A model generated the notes under the pieces. It was not told the origin of the DNA. It searched no databases and was given only the letters and a program-made list of their open reading frames with translations. Source: Bin80 sp965219915 (GTDB lineage Bacteria > Bacteroidota > Rhodothermia > Rhodothermales > Bin80). From it: DNA of 64,000 nucleotides. Both the position numbers and the translations under genes were made by a program. Every line of letters begins with the position of its first letter. Position 1 is the stretch's first letter. The stretch spans positions 744,001 through 808,000 of the forward strand of contig OZ244794.1 of NCBI GenBank assembly GCA_965219915.1, written 5' to 3'. Positions 54,158 through 63,543 of the stretch are shown here, one piece after another.

Positions 54158-54412
54158 TGTCATTTGAAAGATCAATCGAGCTCGGGATAGCACATGAAAT
54201 CGTCTGCTGCCCGGTGGGTGGCCGGCCAAAACTTCTTTGGAAGGGCTCCTTACTAGTTGAACCCCATGTCTGGTGCCAATTAGTTCGACGGCAGATTAGG
54301 TTTAAAACCCACCCTTTGGAGAAATCGGAAGCGGGAGTTCAGGTAAGGAACAATAAGACATCTCGTGGTTTCGCTTCTGGTTTGAAACCCCGAGATTTAA
54401 TACCCGAAGTAC

Positions 54413-56815
54413 ATGCAATCCTACCCGAAACATATCCTGGTTACCTCATTTTTCCTGGCATTTGCAATTGTTATTCCTGCCAGTGCTCAAGTCGAAATCA
54501 CTCCCATCAAACAGCAGTTTGCCGCCAGTGCAGTTTCCGAACTGATCGTTAACGTGCCAAACGCTAACCTCACAATTCAAACATCGGACCGATTCGATGT
54601 TGAGATTCAGGTTGTGGTTACCGGCAAAAAGCAACAGAGAGTAGACGATTACTACCTCAGGCAACGCTTTGACGTAGTCATGGAAGAGGGGACCTTGCGA
54701 TTGCTCTCGGCCCCAGATTGGAAGAACTTGGACACTCGCGGCTGGCGAAATGACCCGCCTGTCATTGACGTGACCATTGCCATGCCGGCAACCGTACACC
54801 CAAGGCTCCGTACCTCTAGCGGAGAAGTGCGGATTAATGAACTCAAGGCCGGTGCCGAAGTCAGGTCTACGGACGGAAGCATCACGGTCAATTCGATTTC
54901 CGGAGGTCCAATCAAACTGCAGAGTTCGGATGGAGATATTACCGCGAAGGAGCTCAGGGGCACATCTGTGACTGCCAAAACGGTTAATGGCGATGTTGCT
55001 GTTGGATTCCTTCACAGTGATCATGCCGAAGTTCGAACATCGGACGGTAGTATCACCTCGGAAAAAATGCAAGGCGAGTCCGTTATAGCCAGAACAGTCA
55101 ATGGCGAAATAGAAATTGGAGAACTGACGTCCAAAACTAGCCTCCTTCTTCAGACCTACGATGGAAGTATCGCAACCAAGCAAATTGACGCTTCGTCTTT
55201 GACCGTCAAAGCAGTCAATGGCGATTTGAATCTAGGAGTCATATCCAGTGATCATACCGAGATTCGAACATCGGACGGCAATATCACTTCAGAAAAAACG
55301 CAAGGCGAGTCCGTTACGGCCAGAACGATCAATGGTGATATAGAGATTGGAGAACTAAAGTCCAAGACTAGCCTCGCGCTCCAGACTTCAGATGGAAGTA
55401 TCACAACCGAGCAGGTTGATGCTTCGTCTCTGATCGTCAAAACAGTCAATGGTGATCTGGATTTGGGTGCCGCCTCCAGCGTTAATGCCGAAATACGAAC
55501 CTCCAGTAAGGGCAATATCAAGGTTGACAACATCACCTCCAGCGAGGAGCTCAGGCTACGAACTGCAGTCGGAAGTATCACGGCGAGCCAGATTGATGCT
55601 TCCTCCTTGACCGTGAATGCAGTCAATGGCGATCTGAATCTTGGAGTCGCCTCCAGCGATAATGCCGAAATACGAACCTACAATAATGGCAACATCAAAG
55701 TGGACAAAATCACCTCCAGCGAGGCGATCTCTCTACAATCCTCAGGTGGAAGCATCACTGCAAACCAGATTGATGCTTCGTCCCTGAACGTAAAAACAAC
55801 TAATGGCAGTCTGCACCTGGGAGTCGCCTCTAGTGACAATGCCGAAATCCGAACCTCTAATAACGGTAACATCAATGCACAGCAGGTTCAAGGTGCATCC
55901 GTGTTGGTAAGATCTATTAACGGCAATATCAAGGTGCAGAACATCGCTTCCAGTGAGACCCTCACGATACATTCCTCAGACGGAAGCATCATTACAAACC
56001 AGATTGATGCTTCGACCCTGGACGTCCGCACCATGAATGGTCCTGTTATCCTTGGACTGGTTGCCGGCAATGACCTTGAAATCAGATCATCAGGTGGCAA
56101 TATCTCCGCGGACCGGATCGAAGCAGAACTTGCCTCAGTCAAAACGTCTCAGGGCAATATGGCAATAGGTCTCGTATCCGCTAAGGGTCAAGTTAATTTG
56201 CACTCTTCCAGCGGAAATACTAGTGCACAACGGCTGGAGGGAGAGTCTGTGTTTGCCAGAACCAGCAAGGGAAGTATCACTTTGGAGAATGTGGCTACAT
56301 CCCGGGAAATCTCGTTGCAGACATCTGAGGGAAACATCTTCGCCGAGCACCTCAAAGGTGCATTCGTGACAGCTAAAGCGACAAGTAAAGGAGACATTGA
56401 AACCGGGATAATTGAGGCCCACGCAGACGTGAACCTGCGAAACGGTGATATACAAATTGGTCAGATCATAGGAAGCCTTTTGCTCAAGTCCTCAAATGGT
56501 GATGTTGATGTGGGAGTGGAGAAAATCCAGAATGTCCGGATCCAGTCCTCAAATGGGGATGTGACTATTTCTGCACCCGAGAATTTTTCAGCAACGCTTG
56601 ACCTGGCTGGGAAAAGCCTGGAGTTGGGCGGATGGGGAATCGTTAATCCCGGTACGGAACCCGAACTGCGGATGGCAATGCACCAGGGCGCACCACTGAT
56701 TCATGTGCGAGCAACCAACGGAGCTATTGTTTTGCTGCCCCTCGAAAACTTCAGCATCTCAAGTGCCACGTCAATTTTCCGTCCGTTCCCGTTACAATTG
56801 TTTTCGGCCCAATAA
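54413..56815 (+). CDS. DUF4097-family secreted protein with about 29 beta-solenoid coils
   Basis: Secreted repeat protein of 800 residues. The signal peptide is FFLAFAIVIPASAQ. Residues about 28-150 are a typical DUF4097 start (ELIVNVPNANLTIQTSD, then RLRTSSGEVRINEL). From about 153 to 720 the chain is made of 29 units of 18-20 residues, each ending in a turn such as TVNG, TSDG or SSNG and starting with DI, SI or NI plus alternating hydrophobics. That is the layout of a right-handed beta-helix-like solenoid. Higher-order periods of 59 residues (three coils) and 77-78 (four coils) show recent duplication. The last 70 residues have a non-repeated cap (FSATLDLAGKSLELGGWG). Family members are called putative adhesins; role unknown. 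Confidence 0.88.
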   Translation: MQSYPKHILVTSFFLAFAIVIPASAQVEITPIKQQFAASAVSELIVNVPNANLTIQTSDRFDVEIQVVVTGKKQQRVDDYYLRQRFDVVMEEGTLRLLSAPDWKNLDTRGWRNDPPVIDVTIAMPATVHPRLRTSSGEVRINELKAGAEVRSTDGSITVNSISGGPIKLQSSDGDITAKELRGTSVTAKTVNGDVAVGFLHSDHAEVRTSDGSITSEKMQGESVIARTVNGEIEIGELTSKTSLLLQTYDGSIATKQIDASSLTVKAVNGDLNLGVISSDHTEIRTSDGNITSEKTQGESVTARTINGDIEIGELKSKTSLALQTSDGSITTEQVDASSLIVKTVNGDLDLGAASSVNAEIRTSSKGNIKVDNITSSEELRLRTAVGSITASQIDASSLTVNAVNGDLNLGVASSDNAEIRTYNNGNIKVDKITSSEAISLQSSGGSITANQIDASSLNVKTTNGSLHLGVASSDNAEIRTSNNGNINAQQVQGASVLVRSINGNIKVQNIASSETLTIHSSDGSIITNQIDASTLDVRTMNGPVILGLVAGNDLEIRSSGGNISADRIEAELASVKTSQGNMAIGLVSAKGQVNLHSSSGNTSAQRLEGESVFARTSKGSITLENVATSREISLQTSEGNIFAEHLKGAFVTAKATSKGDIETGIIEAHADVNLRNGDIQIGQIIGSLLLKSSNGDVDVGVEKIQNVRIQSSNGDVTISAPENFSATLDLAGKSLELGGWGIVNPGTEPELRMAMHQGAPLIHVRATNGAIVLLPLENFSISSATSIFRPFPLQLFSAQ
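54870..56570. repeat. Coding tandem repeat array, 57-60 bp units
   Basis: Within the DUF4097 gene the DNA repeats with a base period of 57-60 bp. A marker segment beginning GCTTCGTC or GCTTCCTC followed by the AGTCAATGGCGAT-like sequence appears at 55190, 55421, 55598, 55775 and 56009, giving spacings of 231, 177, 177 and 234 bases, that is 77, 59, 59 and 78 codons. Copies remain highly similar at the DNA level, implying recent duplication or gene conversion and a risk of assembly collapse. Confidence 0.75.
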
Positions 56816-57010
56816 TTTCCCGTGTGCTTTAAGTGCAGGATGTGGGCTGCGATATGGTCCCGGAAAAACGATTGGAAGCGTAATGTGGCAGAGGTTTAGC
56901 TACGAACAAGTAGAACCCGCAGGCCAGCCGAGCAGCAAGTGGCGCTGATCTTCCAACTTGTGCACCATCCGTGGCGGTTTTCGTCGCCAGGGAAGGTGTG
57001 ATTCAATACC

Positions 57011-59773
57011 CTATTCCTGTTCCTGATCTGCAGCAGGCTCCAGGCCCAGTGTTTCTCCTTTCTTGGTCGCCGGAATTCCCTCGGTCATCCATACGGGAGC
57101 AGGAGCATCCATCAAGTAATGATCGAAAAACTGCTGCATACGAATAGCAAAATCCCTTCTGTTGGCGTACTTGGAAAGACCATGTCCCTCCCCGTTGTAG
57201 TTCAGCATCCAGACCGGTTTGCTCAGACGACGTAGAGCAACAAAAAACTCGATTCCCTGGTACCACGGCACTGCACCGTCATCATCGTTGTGCAGCATAA
57301 GGACTGGTGTTTTCACTTTGTCTGCCTGAAATAGTGGAGAGTTGTCCAGATACCTGAGTGGTGTTTCCCAGAGTGATCCACCTATTCGGCTCTGCGTACG
57401 CTCGTATTGGAACATGCGGCTCATCCCGCTTGCCCAGCGTATTCCACCATATGCGCTTGTCATGTTGACTACAGGCGCGCCGGCTTCCGCCGCTGCGAAC
57501 AGGTCGGACTCGGTGATCATATAGGCTATCTGGTAACCGCCCCAGCTATGTCCCTGCACACCGACACGGGCAGGATCTACAAACCCCTGGTTGATGAGCA
57601 TAGTGACTCCAGGAACCACCGCGTTCAACGCACTTTCACCAGGATACCCCACTTTGTACGGGATATCTGGCACGAAAACGAGGTATCCCCGGCTGACGTA
57701 AAACGAAAAGCTGATAGATGAGCGCGCAGTGGAGGGTGCACGATACTGATGCAATCCATCCGACATTTTTTCGTAGAAGTACACCATCATCGGATACTGC
57801 TGAGATGCGTCAAAGCCATCCGGCTTGAAAAGCATGCCTGTAAGCGGAAGGCCGTCCAGTGAGGTCCATCGCACGAGCTCTGCAGTGCCCCAGGAATAGT
57901 CGGATTGCTGCGGGTTGAGATCACTAACACGCTTCATGTCAGACATATCTAAGCCGCTGGTCCAAAGATCCCCAAACTCCGTAAAGCTTTCCCGGGTGAA
58001 AAGTAGCTGATCCGCATCCTCAGCCTTGTACAAAAAGAACCCAAAGCGCTTATCCATCATGACCAGCTCCTCGGGAGGGCTGTTCGCATCAAGGTGGGTG
58101 CGATAGAAGCCGGAGGACTTGGTTTCCATGTTGAAGCTGGAAAGCATGAGGTCGTCGGTAATCGCGTCTTCTTCGGGATCCAGTCTAACGTACCGGAATC
58201 GCAGGTTGAGCTCGCGGCCCTTTCCATCGGTTACGTTGCGTGGCGTGGATGGATCTTGCGGATTAACGGCCCAGATATCGTGGCGATCGTAGAGCAGGAA
58301 CTCGTTGTCGTCCGTACTCCAGCCTGCGCTGCCATATGAATTGGGTGCGTAGGGCCAGTCGTGTATTTCGTTGTGGACGGCCTGGTCTATAGACGCGGTC
58401 AGGTTGATCGGGTCGCCACCTCCGGTTGACATAGCCATCCAGCTCAAAGCATCACGATCCCACCATGTGAGGTATTCGGCATTTGGAGACAGTGACGGAC
58501 GTGATTGTGTGGCCTCCAGCATCATTGTTCGCGTTCCGCTCATTACGTCAATCACGTATGTATCGTATGCTCTGGGGGAATCCCAACTGATTTGCTGTTG
58601 GTAGGGCAGGTTTGACCAGCCGATTGCGATGTCCGCGTCGCCATTTGTCCCCACAGAAATATCTGGTACATCCTTATGTGCCAATTGGACAATTTTGCCC
58701 GTGTCCAAATGGATGACCGCGCGATAGGATCGATTCTTTTCACGTTCGGCGTTGACCAACTGCATAGGCTGCAGCAATGGATCGCGCCAATTCCATACAT
58801 CCAGCACTACCCTGTCCTCCTCATCTTCCTCGTCTTCTTCATCCTCGGCCGGTGGTCTCGGTGAAGTTCCAAAGTACAGGCGACTTCCACTCTCCGAAAA
58901 CGAGATACTCCCGTCCGGGTTGATCCACCACGCTTCGGGGATCCCTTCACTGGTTGCTGTTGCAACCACATCCACACTATCCATACCGGGTTTCCAGTAA
59001 TAGAGTGTAAATTCGGCGGGTTTCATTTCGTGGCCTTCACGGCTGGACAGAAAAGCGAACTGATCGCCAGTTTCGTCAAATGTGAGACTTTTGTATTCGC
59101 CACCTCCAGAGAGCAGAGAATCTACCGCGTGGGTCAGGAGATCTATTCGAACCAGTCCGGTATCAAGCGAATCAATCCCTTCGAAAGTATAGACTAAATG
59201 GGCACCATTCGGCGAGAGGGTGTATGCTTTTACATGAGCAAAGCTGTCCGTGCTATCTGTTGTAAGATCACGCACGTGGAGTGTAGCACCTTTGCCTGTT
59301 GAATCGGCGTCGGTCTCTTCCAGGAGATACGCAACCACGTTTCCCGCGTCTGCCGGCAGCTTGAATGACTGCACACGCGGTATATGGCGGACCTCGCCAG
59401 TTGTCAGGTTCAGGATCCCTAGGGTATCCTTGGGCATTTCGTCCTCATCAAGGTCAGCTTTTTTGGCCGCTTTAACGGAATCTTCCGAAGGAGAAATCAG
59501 ATAGAGTACATATTGGGAGTCGTGTGTGAACCTAGCCGAGCTGCCTCTTGGGATATTGTGGAGCACATCGTGCGAAAGGCCGCGCACCTCCAGTGTTTCG
59601 TCTCCCTTCTCGGGGCTGTAATTATAGGATGCCCATTCGCCGTTGTTTGCGATTGATCGGCTTGTGAGGCGGTTCCATACTTCGTATACGTCGTGGTCCA
59701 AAGATTGCTGTTGAGCACTCGCGGGGAGGCAGAGTGAGCAGAGGACCAGCGAGAAAAAGTAGATACGTAGCAT
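57011..59773 (-). CDS. S9 family (prolyl oligopeptidase-type) peptidase, secreted
   Basis: Large secreted S9 peptidase, 920 residues from the ATG at 59773, where the signal MLRIYFFSLVLCSLCLPASA begins; an ATG at 59833 would add 20 basic residues ahead of it and overlap pheA. An acidic low-complexity run (EDEEDEEDEEDR) lies in the propeller region. The C-terminal hydrolase domain has VYFYEKMSDG, the nucleophile in GVQGHSWGGYQIAY, then MLHNDDDGAVPW and NGEGHGLSK for Asp and His. Tail is GLEPAADQEQE. It is the last gene of the operon after pheA (43-base gap) and differs from the S9 enzyme at 3984-5987. Confidence 0.9.
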   Translation of the reverse strand: MLRIYFFSLVLCSLCLPASAQQQSLDHDVYEVWNRLTSRSIANNGEWASYNYSPEKGDETLEVRGLSHDVLHNIPRGSSARFTHDSQYVLYLISPSEDSVKAAKKADLDEDEMPKDTLGILNLTTGEVRHIPRVQSFKLPADAGNVVAYLLEETDADSTGKGATLHVRDLTTDSTDSFAHVKAYTLSPNGAHLVYTFEGIDSLDTGLVRIDLLTHAVDSLLSGGGEYKSLTFDETGDQFAFLSSREGHEMKPAEFTLYYWKPGMDSVDVVATATSEGIPEAWWINPDGSISFSESGSRLYFGTSPRPPAEDEEDEEDEEDRVVLDVWNWRDPLLQPMQLVNAEREKNRSYRAVIHLDTGKIVQLAHKDVPDISVGTNGDADIAIGWSNLPYQQQISWDSPRAYDTYVIDVMSGTRTMMLEATQSRPSLSPNAEYLTWWDRDALSWMAMSTGGGDPINLTASIDQAVHNEIHDWPYAPNSYGSAGWSTDDNEFLLYDRHDIWAVNPQDPSTPRNVTDGKGRELNLRFRYVRLDPEEDAITDDLMLSSFNMETKSSGFYRTHLDANSPPEELVMMDKRFGFFLYKAEDADQLLFTRESFTEFGDLWTSGLDMSDMKRVSDLNPQQSDYSWGTAELVRWTSLDGLPLTGMLFKPDGFDASQQYPMMVYFYEKMSDGLHQYRAPSTARSSISFSFYVSRGYLVFVPDIPYKVGYPGESALNAVVPGVTMLINQGFVDPARVGVQGHSWGGYQIAYMITESDLFAAAEAGAPVVNMTSAYGGIRWASGMSRMFQYERTQSRIGGSLWETPLRYLDNSPLFQADKVKTPVLMLHNDDDGAVPWYQGIEFFVALRRLSKPVWMLNYNGEGHGLSKYANRRDFAIRMQQFFDHYLMDAPAPVWMTEGIPATKKGETLGLEPAADQEQE

Positions 59774-59816
59774 CTTGATGTATTGTGGTTGCCTGAAGGT
59801 ATGGGCTCTTAGGTAT

Positions 59817-60671
59817 CTAAGCGCTTTCTTCACCGTTCCAGGTTTGTCCGCGTGGATAGGACCCCAGAACGCGTAGGTCTGCGCTTATTTCGTTGAGATG
59901 TTCGAGTGCCCGTTGAAGGATAGGGCTTTCTACATCTCCTTCAACGTCCAGATAGAATAGATAAGCCCCCGGTCTGCCGATGAGCGGACGACTTTCCACT
60001 TTGTATAGGTCCAAATCCCGTAAAAAAAATACTGCGAGGCTTTTGAAGAGAGCGCCGGGTACGTTTTCCTTAGGCGTAAACACGATGGAGGTCTTTAGTG
60101 GTTCTTTCGACGAGGTCAGTCTCGGGGCATCTTCCGGTGCCAAGGCAAGAAATCGTGTGTAGTTAAGGGCATGACTCTGCAGATCCTCTGCCAGGATTTG
60201 CAGACCATACTCCAAGGCCGCCCGGGCGGGTCCGATGGCGGCGCTGCTAAGACTGTTTTCGGCCGCAACCAGTTTTGCAGCCCCCGCAGTGTCGTAGGTG
60301 GGTACGATATCACTTGAACCGAGTTTTTCCCGCAGGAAGACCTGACATTGTCCCAACGCTTGTGGATGAGAAAGGACACGCTTGATCCCCTCCAAATGGG
60401 CACCGGGTTTCGCCATCAGATAATGGCGAATTCGAAGTTTCGCTTCGCCCGTAATCTTGACACGGTAATTGCGCAAATGGTCGTAATTGATATGTACACT
60501 ACCAAAGAGGGAATTCTCGATGGGAATGATGCCTCGTGCAACGGTCTGGTTTTCGACGGCTATGAATACATCCTCCATGGAGGGCAAGGGTAGTACTTCA
60601 CAGCCCGGGTACAGATATCCTGCTGCTTCTTCACTGAATGCACCAATCTCTCCTTGGAAAGCGATCTTCAT
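59817..60671 (-). CDS. pheA: Prephenate dehydratase
   Basis: Converts prephenate to phenylpyruvate in phenylalanine synthesis. 284 residues from the ATG at 60671; a GTG six bases earlier (60677) overlaps the argS stop and is also possible. The catalytic domain has AFQGEIGAFSEEAA, IIPIENSLFGSVH, SHPQALGQC and LNYTRFLAL (the TRF motif). The C-terminal ACT domain (KTSIVFTPKENVPGALFK, then ESRPLIGRPGAYLFYLD) binds phenylalanine for feedback inhibition. No chorismate mutase part is fused. It is coupled to argS. Confidence 0.95.
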   Translation of the reverse strand: MKIAFQGEIGAFSEEAAGYLYPGCEVLPLPSMEDVFIAVENQTVARGIIPIENSLFGSVHINYDHLRNYRVKITGEAKLRIRHYLMAKPGAHLEGIKRVLSHPQALGQCQVFLREKLGSSDIVPTYDTAGAAKLVAAENSLSSAAIGPARAALEYGLQILAEDLQSHALNYTRFLALAPEDAPRLTSSKEPLKTSIVFTPKENVPGALFKSLAVFFLRDLDLYKVESRPLIGRPGAYLFYLDVEGDVESPILQRALEHLNEISADLRVLGSYPRGQTWNGEESA

Positions 60672-60673
60672 GG

Positions 60674-62410
60674 TCACATCCGCTCAGGTGCACTTATTCC
60701 GAGAATTTCCAGCCCGTTTCGGAGCGTGATACGCGTTGCCTGTGCCAATGCCATTCGTGCCAGGGCAACTTCTCTCTCAACTCCTATGATACGACATGAG
60801 TGGTAAAACCTGGTGAAAGCTTCAGCAACCTCGCGCAGGTATGTCGCAAGTCGGTGGGGTTCACGTGCCTGCGCGCAGCTGACAACGGTCTGAGGGAATT
60901 GAATAATTTCTTTGATGAGCGCGATCTCGGTCTCATGATCAAGGAGGGTAAGTTGTGCTAGAGCCGGATCCGACGCGAGCGCGAGATCTGCAGCTTTCTG
61001 GAGTATGGAGCAGATGCGTGCATGGGCATACTGGAGATAAAACACCGGGTTCTTGTCACTGGCTTCACGTGCGAGGTTCAGGTCAAACTCCAAGTGCTTA
61101 TGAGCAGATCGCATAGCAAAGAAATATCGCGTCACGTCTGGAGTAACTTCGTCCATCAGCTCATCCAGCGTCACAAAGTTGGCTTTGCGGGTACTCATCT
61201 TCACCTCTTCGCCAGCGCGCATCAGTGTAACAAACTGGTAAATAAGTACCTCAACCCGGTCAGAATCAAGGTCCAGAACATCCAGGCCACGCAGGATATC
61301 AGGATAGGTGGCAATGTGGTCGGCACCAAAGACATCAATCACAACATCGTAATCACGTTTCATTTTGTCAACGTGATACGCAATGTCAGGGAGTCGATAG
61401 GTTGGTTCACCTGTATGCTTGACCAGCACGGTGTCTGATTCCTTGCCGAGCTCAGATGTTTTGAACCAGGTAGCACCATCCCGCTCGTAAATCATTCTGC
61501 GCGCACGCAGGGCATCAAGCGTTGCAGCTACGGCTCCGGAATCGTACAGGCTTTTTTCGTTGAAGTAGTTATCCATCAATATTCCGAGCCGTTCGAGTGT
61601 TGCGCGGATATCGGTAAGAATGGTTTGTTTTGCCGCACGTTCAAAGCAATCATCATCCTTGGCATCCAGCAGATCTGGACCGTGAATGCGCGCCAACTCC
61701 CGGGCGATCTCAATGATATATGAACCTAGATATCCATCTTCGGGAAAGGAAGCGGGAACAGTTGTCCTGCTCCCGGCGAGTTGTTTAGTTCTATAACTAT
61801 GCTGGTGCCGGACTACGCGTGCTGAAGTTGAAAATGGTTGATCTTCTTCTGCGATTACCTCCTCATAACGGCTTCGCACAGAGGCACCTAGGACACGCAT
61901 TTGACGCCCGGCGTCATTGAAGTAGTATTCGCGCGTGACCGCGTAGCCGATCCATTCCAGGAGCCTTGCAATCGTGTCTCCTAATACCGCATTACGACCG
62001 TGCCCGACGGTTAGCGGGCCCGTGGGGTTGGCGCTCACAAATTCAACGAGGGCACGCTTATCCAGACCAGTACTTGAGCGTCCGAATTCCGTTCCTTGTG
62101 CTAAACAGGATTCTAATTCCCGGTAGAGGTAGCGGTCGGAGCATCGAAAATTGATGAAGCCAGCTCCAGCAATCGTGACAGATTCCACATAAAATGGGTC
62201 ATGCTCCGTCGCCATGAACGCGGCCACTATTTCGTCAGCGATCACACGGGGTGATCGACGCAAATGCCTTGCCAGTTGCATTGCACAATTGGTGGCAAAA
62301 TCGCCATGATCCGGGTTTGCGGGGACAGACAATTCCGGCAAAAAACCGGTAGGTACATTCTTCATGGTCCGAAGTACGCGAACAAGAGCGCTTCTCAGGT
62401 ACTCTTTCAT
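60674..62410 (-). CDS. argS: Arginyl-tRNA synthetase
   Basis: Class I aminoacyl-tRNA synthetase charging tRNA-Arg, 578 residues. The N-terminal Arg-specific domain contains FATNCAMQLARHLRR; the signature is EFVSANPTGPLTVGHGRN (HIGH equivalent VGHG); the KMSK equivalent is EVKMSTRKANFVTLDEL, a common ArgRS variant; the anticodon-binding domain ends LRNGLEILGISAPERM. The stop overlaps or abuts pheA, and it begins 11 bases after the sarcosine oxidase-like gene. Confidence 0.96.
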   Translation of the reverse strand: MKEYLRSALVRVLRTMKNVPTGFLPELSVPANPDHGDFATNCAMQLARHLRRSPRVIADEIVAAFMATEHDPFYVESVTIAGAGFINFRCSDRYLYRELESCLAQGTEFGRSSTGLDKRALVEFVSANPTGPLTVGHGRNAVLGDTIARLLEWIGYAVTREYYFNDAGRQMRVLGASVRSRYEEVIAEEDQPFSTSARVVRHQHSYRTKQLAGSRTTVPASFPEDGYLGSYIIEIARELARIHGPDLLDAKDDDCFERAAKQTILTDIRATLERLGILMDNYFNEKSLYDSGAVAATLDALRARRMIYERDGATWFKTSELGKESDTVLVKHTGEPTYRLPDIAYHVDKMKRDYDVVIDVFGADHIATYPDILRGLDVLDLDSDRVEVLIYQFVTLMRAGEEVKMSTRKANFVTLDELMDEVTPDVTRYFFAMRSAHKHLEFDLNLAREASDKNPVFYLQYAHARICSILQKAADLALASDPALAQLTLLDHETEIALIKEIIQFPQTVVSCAQAREPHRLATYLREVAEAFTRFYHSCRIIGVEREVALARMALAQATRITLRNGLEILGISAPERM

Positions 62411-62421
62411 GTCTCAGGCTC

Positions 62422-63540
62422 TCAGTCCCACCGCCATTTGAATGGTGAGAGGTCTACTGGTGGCGTGTTATCCAGTGCCAACGCAGCCAACGATTCACCG
62501 ACAGCACTACTGGCCTTGAACCCATGCCCGGAGCAGGCACTGCCTACAACAAAGCGTGTGTCAGTGCCTCCCAGATAGTCAATGAGATAGTCCTTGTCCG
62601 GCGTATTTGAGTACATACAAACAGTCGTATTGCGACATTTACCTGCGGCGTCAGGCATTATTCGCTCCAGTACGCTACGTGCCTCCGCTTCATCTTCGGG
62701 AAGCAGTGTACGACTGACTTCATCTGGATGCTTGGCAAGCGGACCAGTGTGGTGCAATCCAATTTTCACCCCGTTACCCAGGTCGGGGAAACCATAACTT
62801 CTAAGTCCATTGTTTTCCTCAAGAATAAAGACCGGACAAGCGTCCGGGGCGAACTTTTCGGCAACCGTAGTGAACCAGGAGGTCGTGACCCGCTCAATTG
62901 CAAGCGGGACCGGTGCGAAGTCGCGCATCCAGGGCCCGGCGGTCAGAATCACGCGCGAGGCTTGAAAAGTGTCGGGGCCGACCTTTACAATGACACGGCT
63001 GCCCTTGGAAGTGCAGGAAGTGACAGGCGTTCCGAACCTGCATTGCGCGCCATGTGCAGAAGCCTGCTGTAAATGTGTGCGAACGCAGAGTTCAGGGTGT
63101 ATGTAGCCCGCTTCTAAATCCAACAGAGCCACCTGATCCGGTTGAAGATGGTAGGCAGGGTACCGGTTATTCACTTCTTTCGAAGACAGCAGAAGGTGTT
63201 TTGTACCGCTGGCGACAGCGCTCTTGCATGCAGAATGGATCATTTCACTGTCCGCGTGGCCAATATTGAGCGATCCAACCAAGCGCATTAGTTGCAGCCC
63301 TGACACTTCCTCCAGATTGTACCACAGGGTGTAAGCTCTGGTCAGCATCGGCAAGTATTTAACACCCTCGAAATAGGCTTTGCGGATGATACGGCTTTCG
63401 CTGTGGGTGGAGCCGCGATTGTGTGGAGGCACAAACCGGTCTACACCCATCACCTTGGCTCCCGACTGGGCGACATGAAAAAGAGCGGCGCTTCCGGCTG
63501 CTCCCAGTCCCACGACGATAACGTCAAAGTAGCGTGGCAT
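62422..63540 (-). CDS. solA: Monomeric sarcosine oxidase/N-methyltryptophan oxidase-like FAD enzyme
   Basis: Flavoprotein amine oxidase of the MSOX/MTOX group, 372 residues from the ATG at 63540. FAD binding: VIVVGLGAAGSAALFHVA. The GSTHSESRIIRKAYFE segment is typical, and CMYSNTPDKDYLIDYL holds the Cys that forms the covalent 8-alpha-S-cysteinyl-FAD bond in these enzymes. It should oxidise N-methyl amino acids with oxygen, producing peroxide and formaldehyde. It starts three bases after the rodA stop. The exact substrate is unproven, so the symbol is tentative. Confidence 0.85.
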   Translation of the reverse strand: MPRYFDVIVVGLGAAGSAALFHVAQSGAKVMGVDRFVPPHNRGSTHSESRIIRKAYFEGVKYLPMLTRAYTLWYNLEEVSGLQLMRLVGSLNIGHADSEMIHSACKSAVASGTKHLLLSSKEVNNRYPAYHLQPDQVALLDLEAGYIHPELCVRTHLQQASAHGAQCRFGTPVTSCTSKGSRVIVKVGPDTFQASRVILTAGPWMRDFAPVPLAIERVTTSWFTTVAEKFAPDACPVFILEENNGLRSYGFPDLGNGVKIGLHHTGPLAKHPDEVSRTLLPEDEAEARSVLERIMPDAAGKCRNTTVCMYSNTPDKDYLIDYLGGTDTRFVVGSACSGHGFKASSAVGESLAALALDNTPPVDLSPFKWRWD

Positions 63541-63543
63541 CAA

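Larger units (their letters stand above)
53569..54412. other. Long intergenic region with gene remnant and tandem palindromes
   Basis: About 840 bases between the propeller gene and the DUF4097 gene, which are divergent. It holds a possible broken membrane-peptide gene on the minus strand (53757-53951) and a tandem palindrome (54129-54157). Other open frames here look non-coding. The long length suggests regulatory sequence or decayed genes. Confidence 0.45.

Noticed and set aside
54446..55183. 245-codon minus-strand frame within the DUF4097 gene
   Set aside because: Long antisense frames arise readily from the repeated coil sequence; the plus frame has signal peptide and clear repeat logic.
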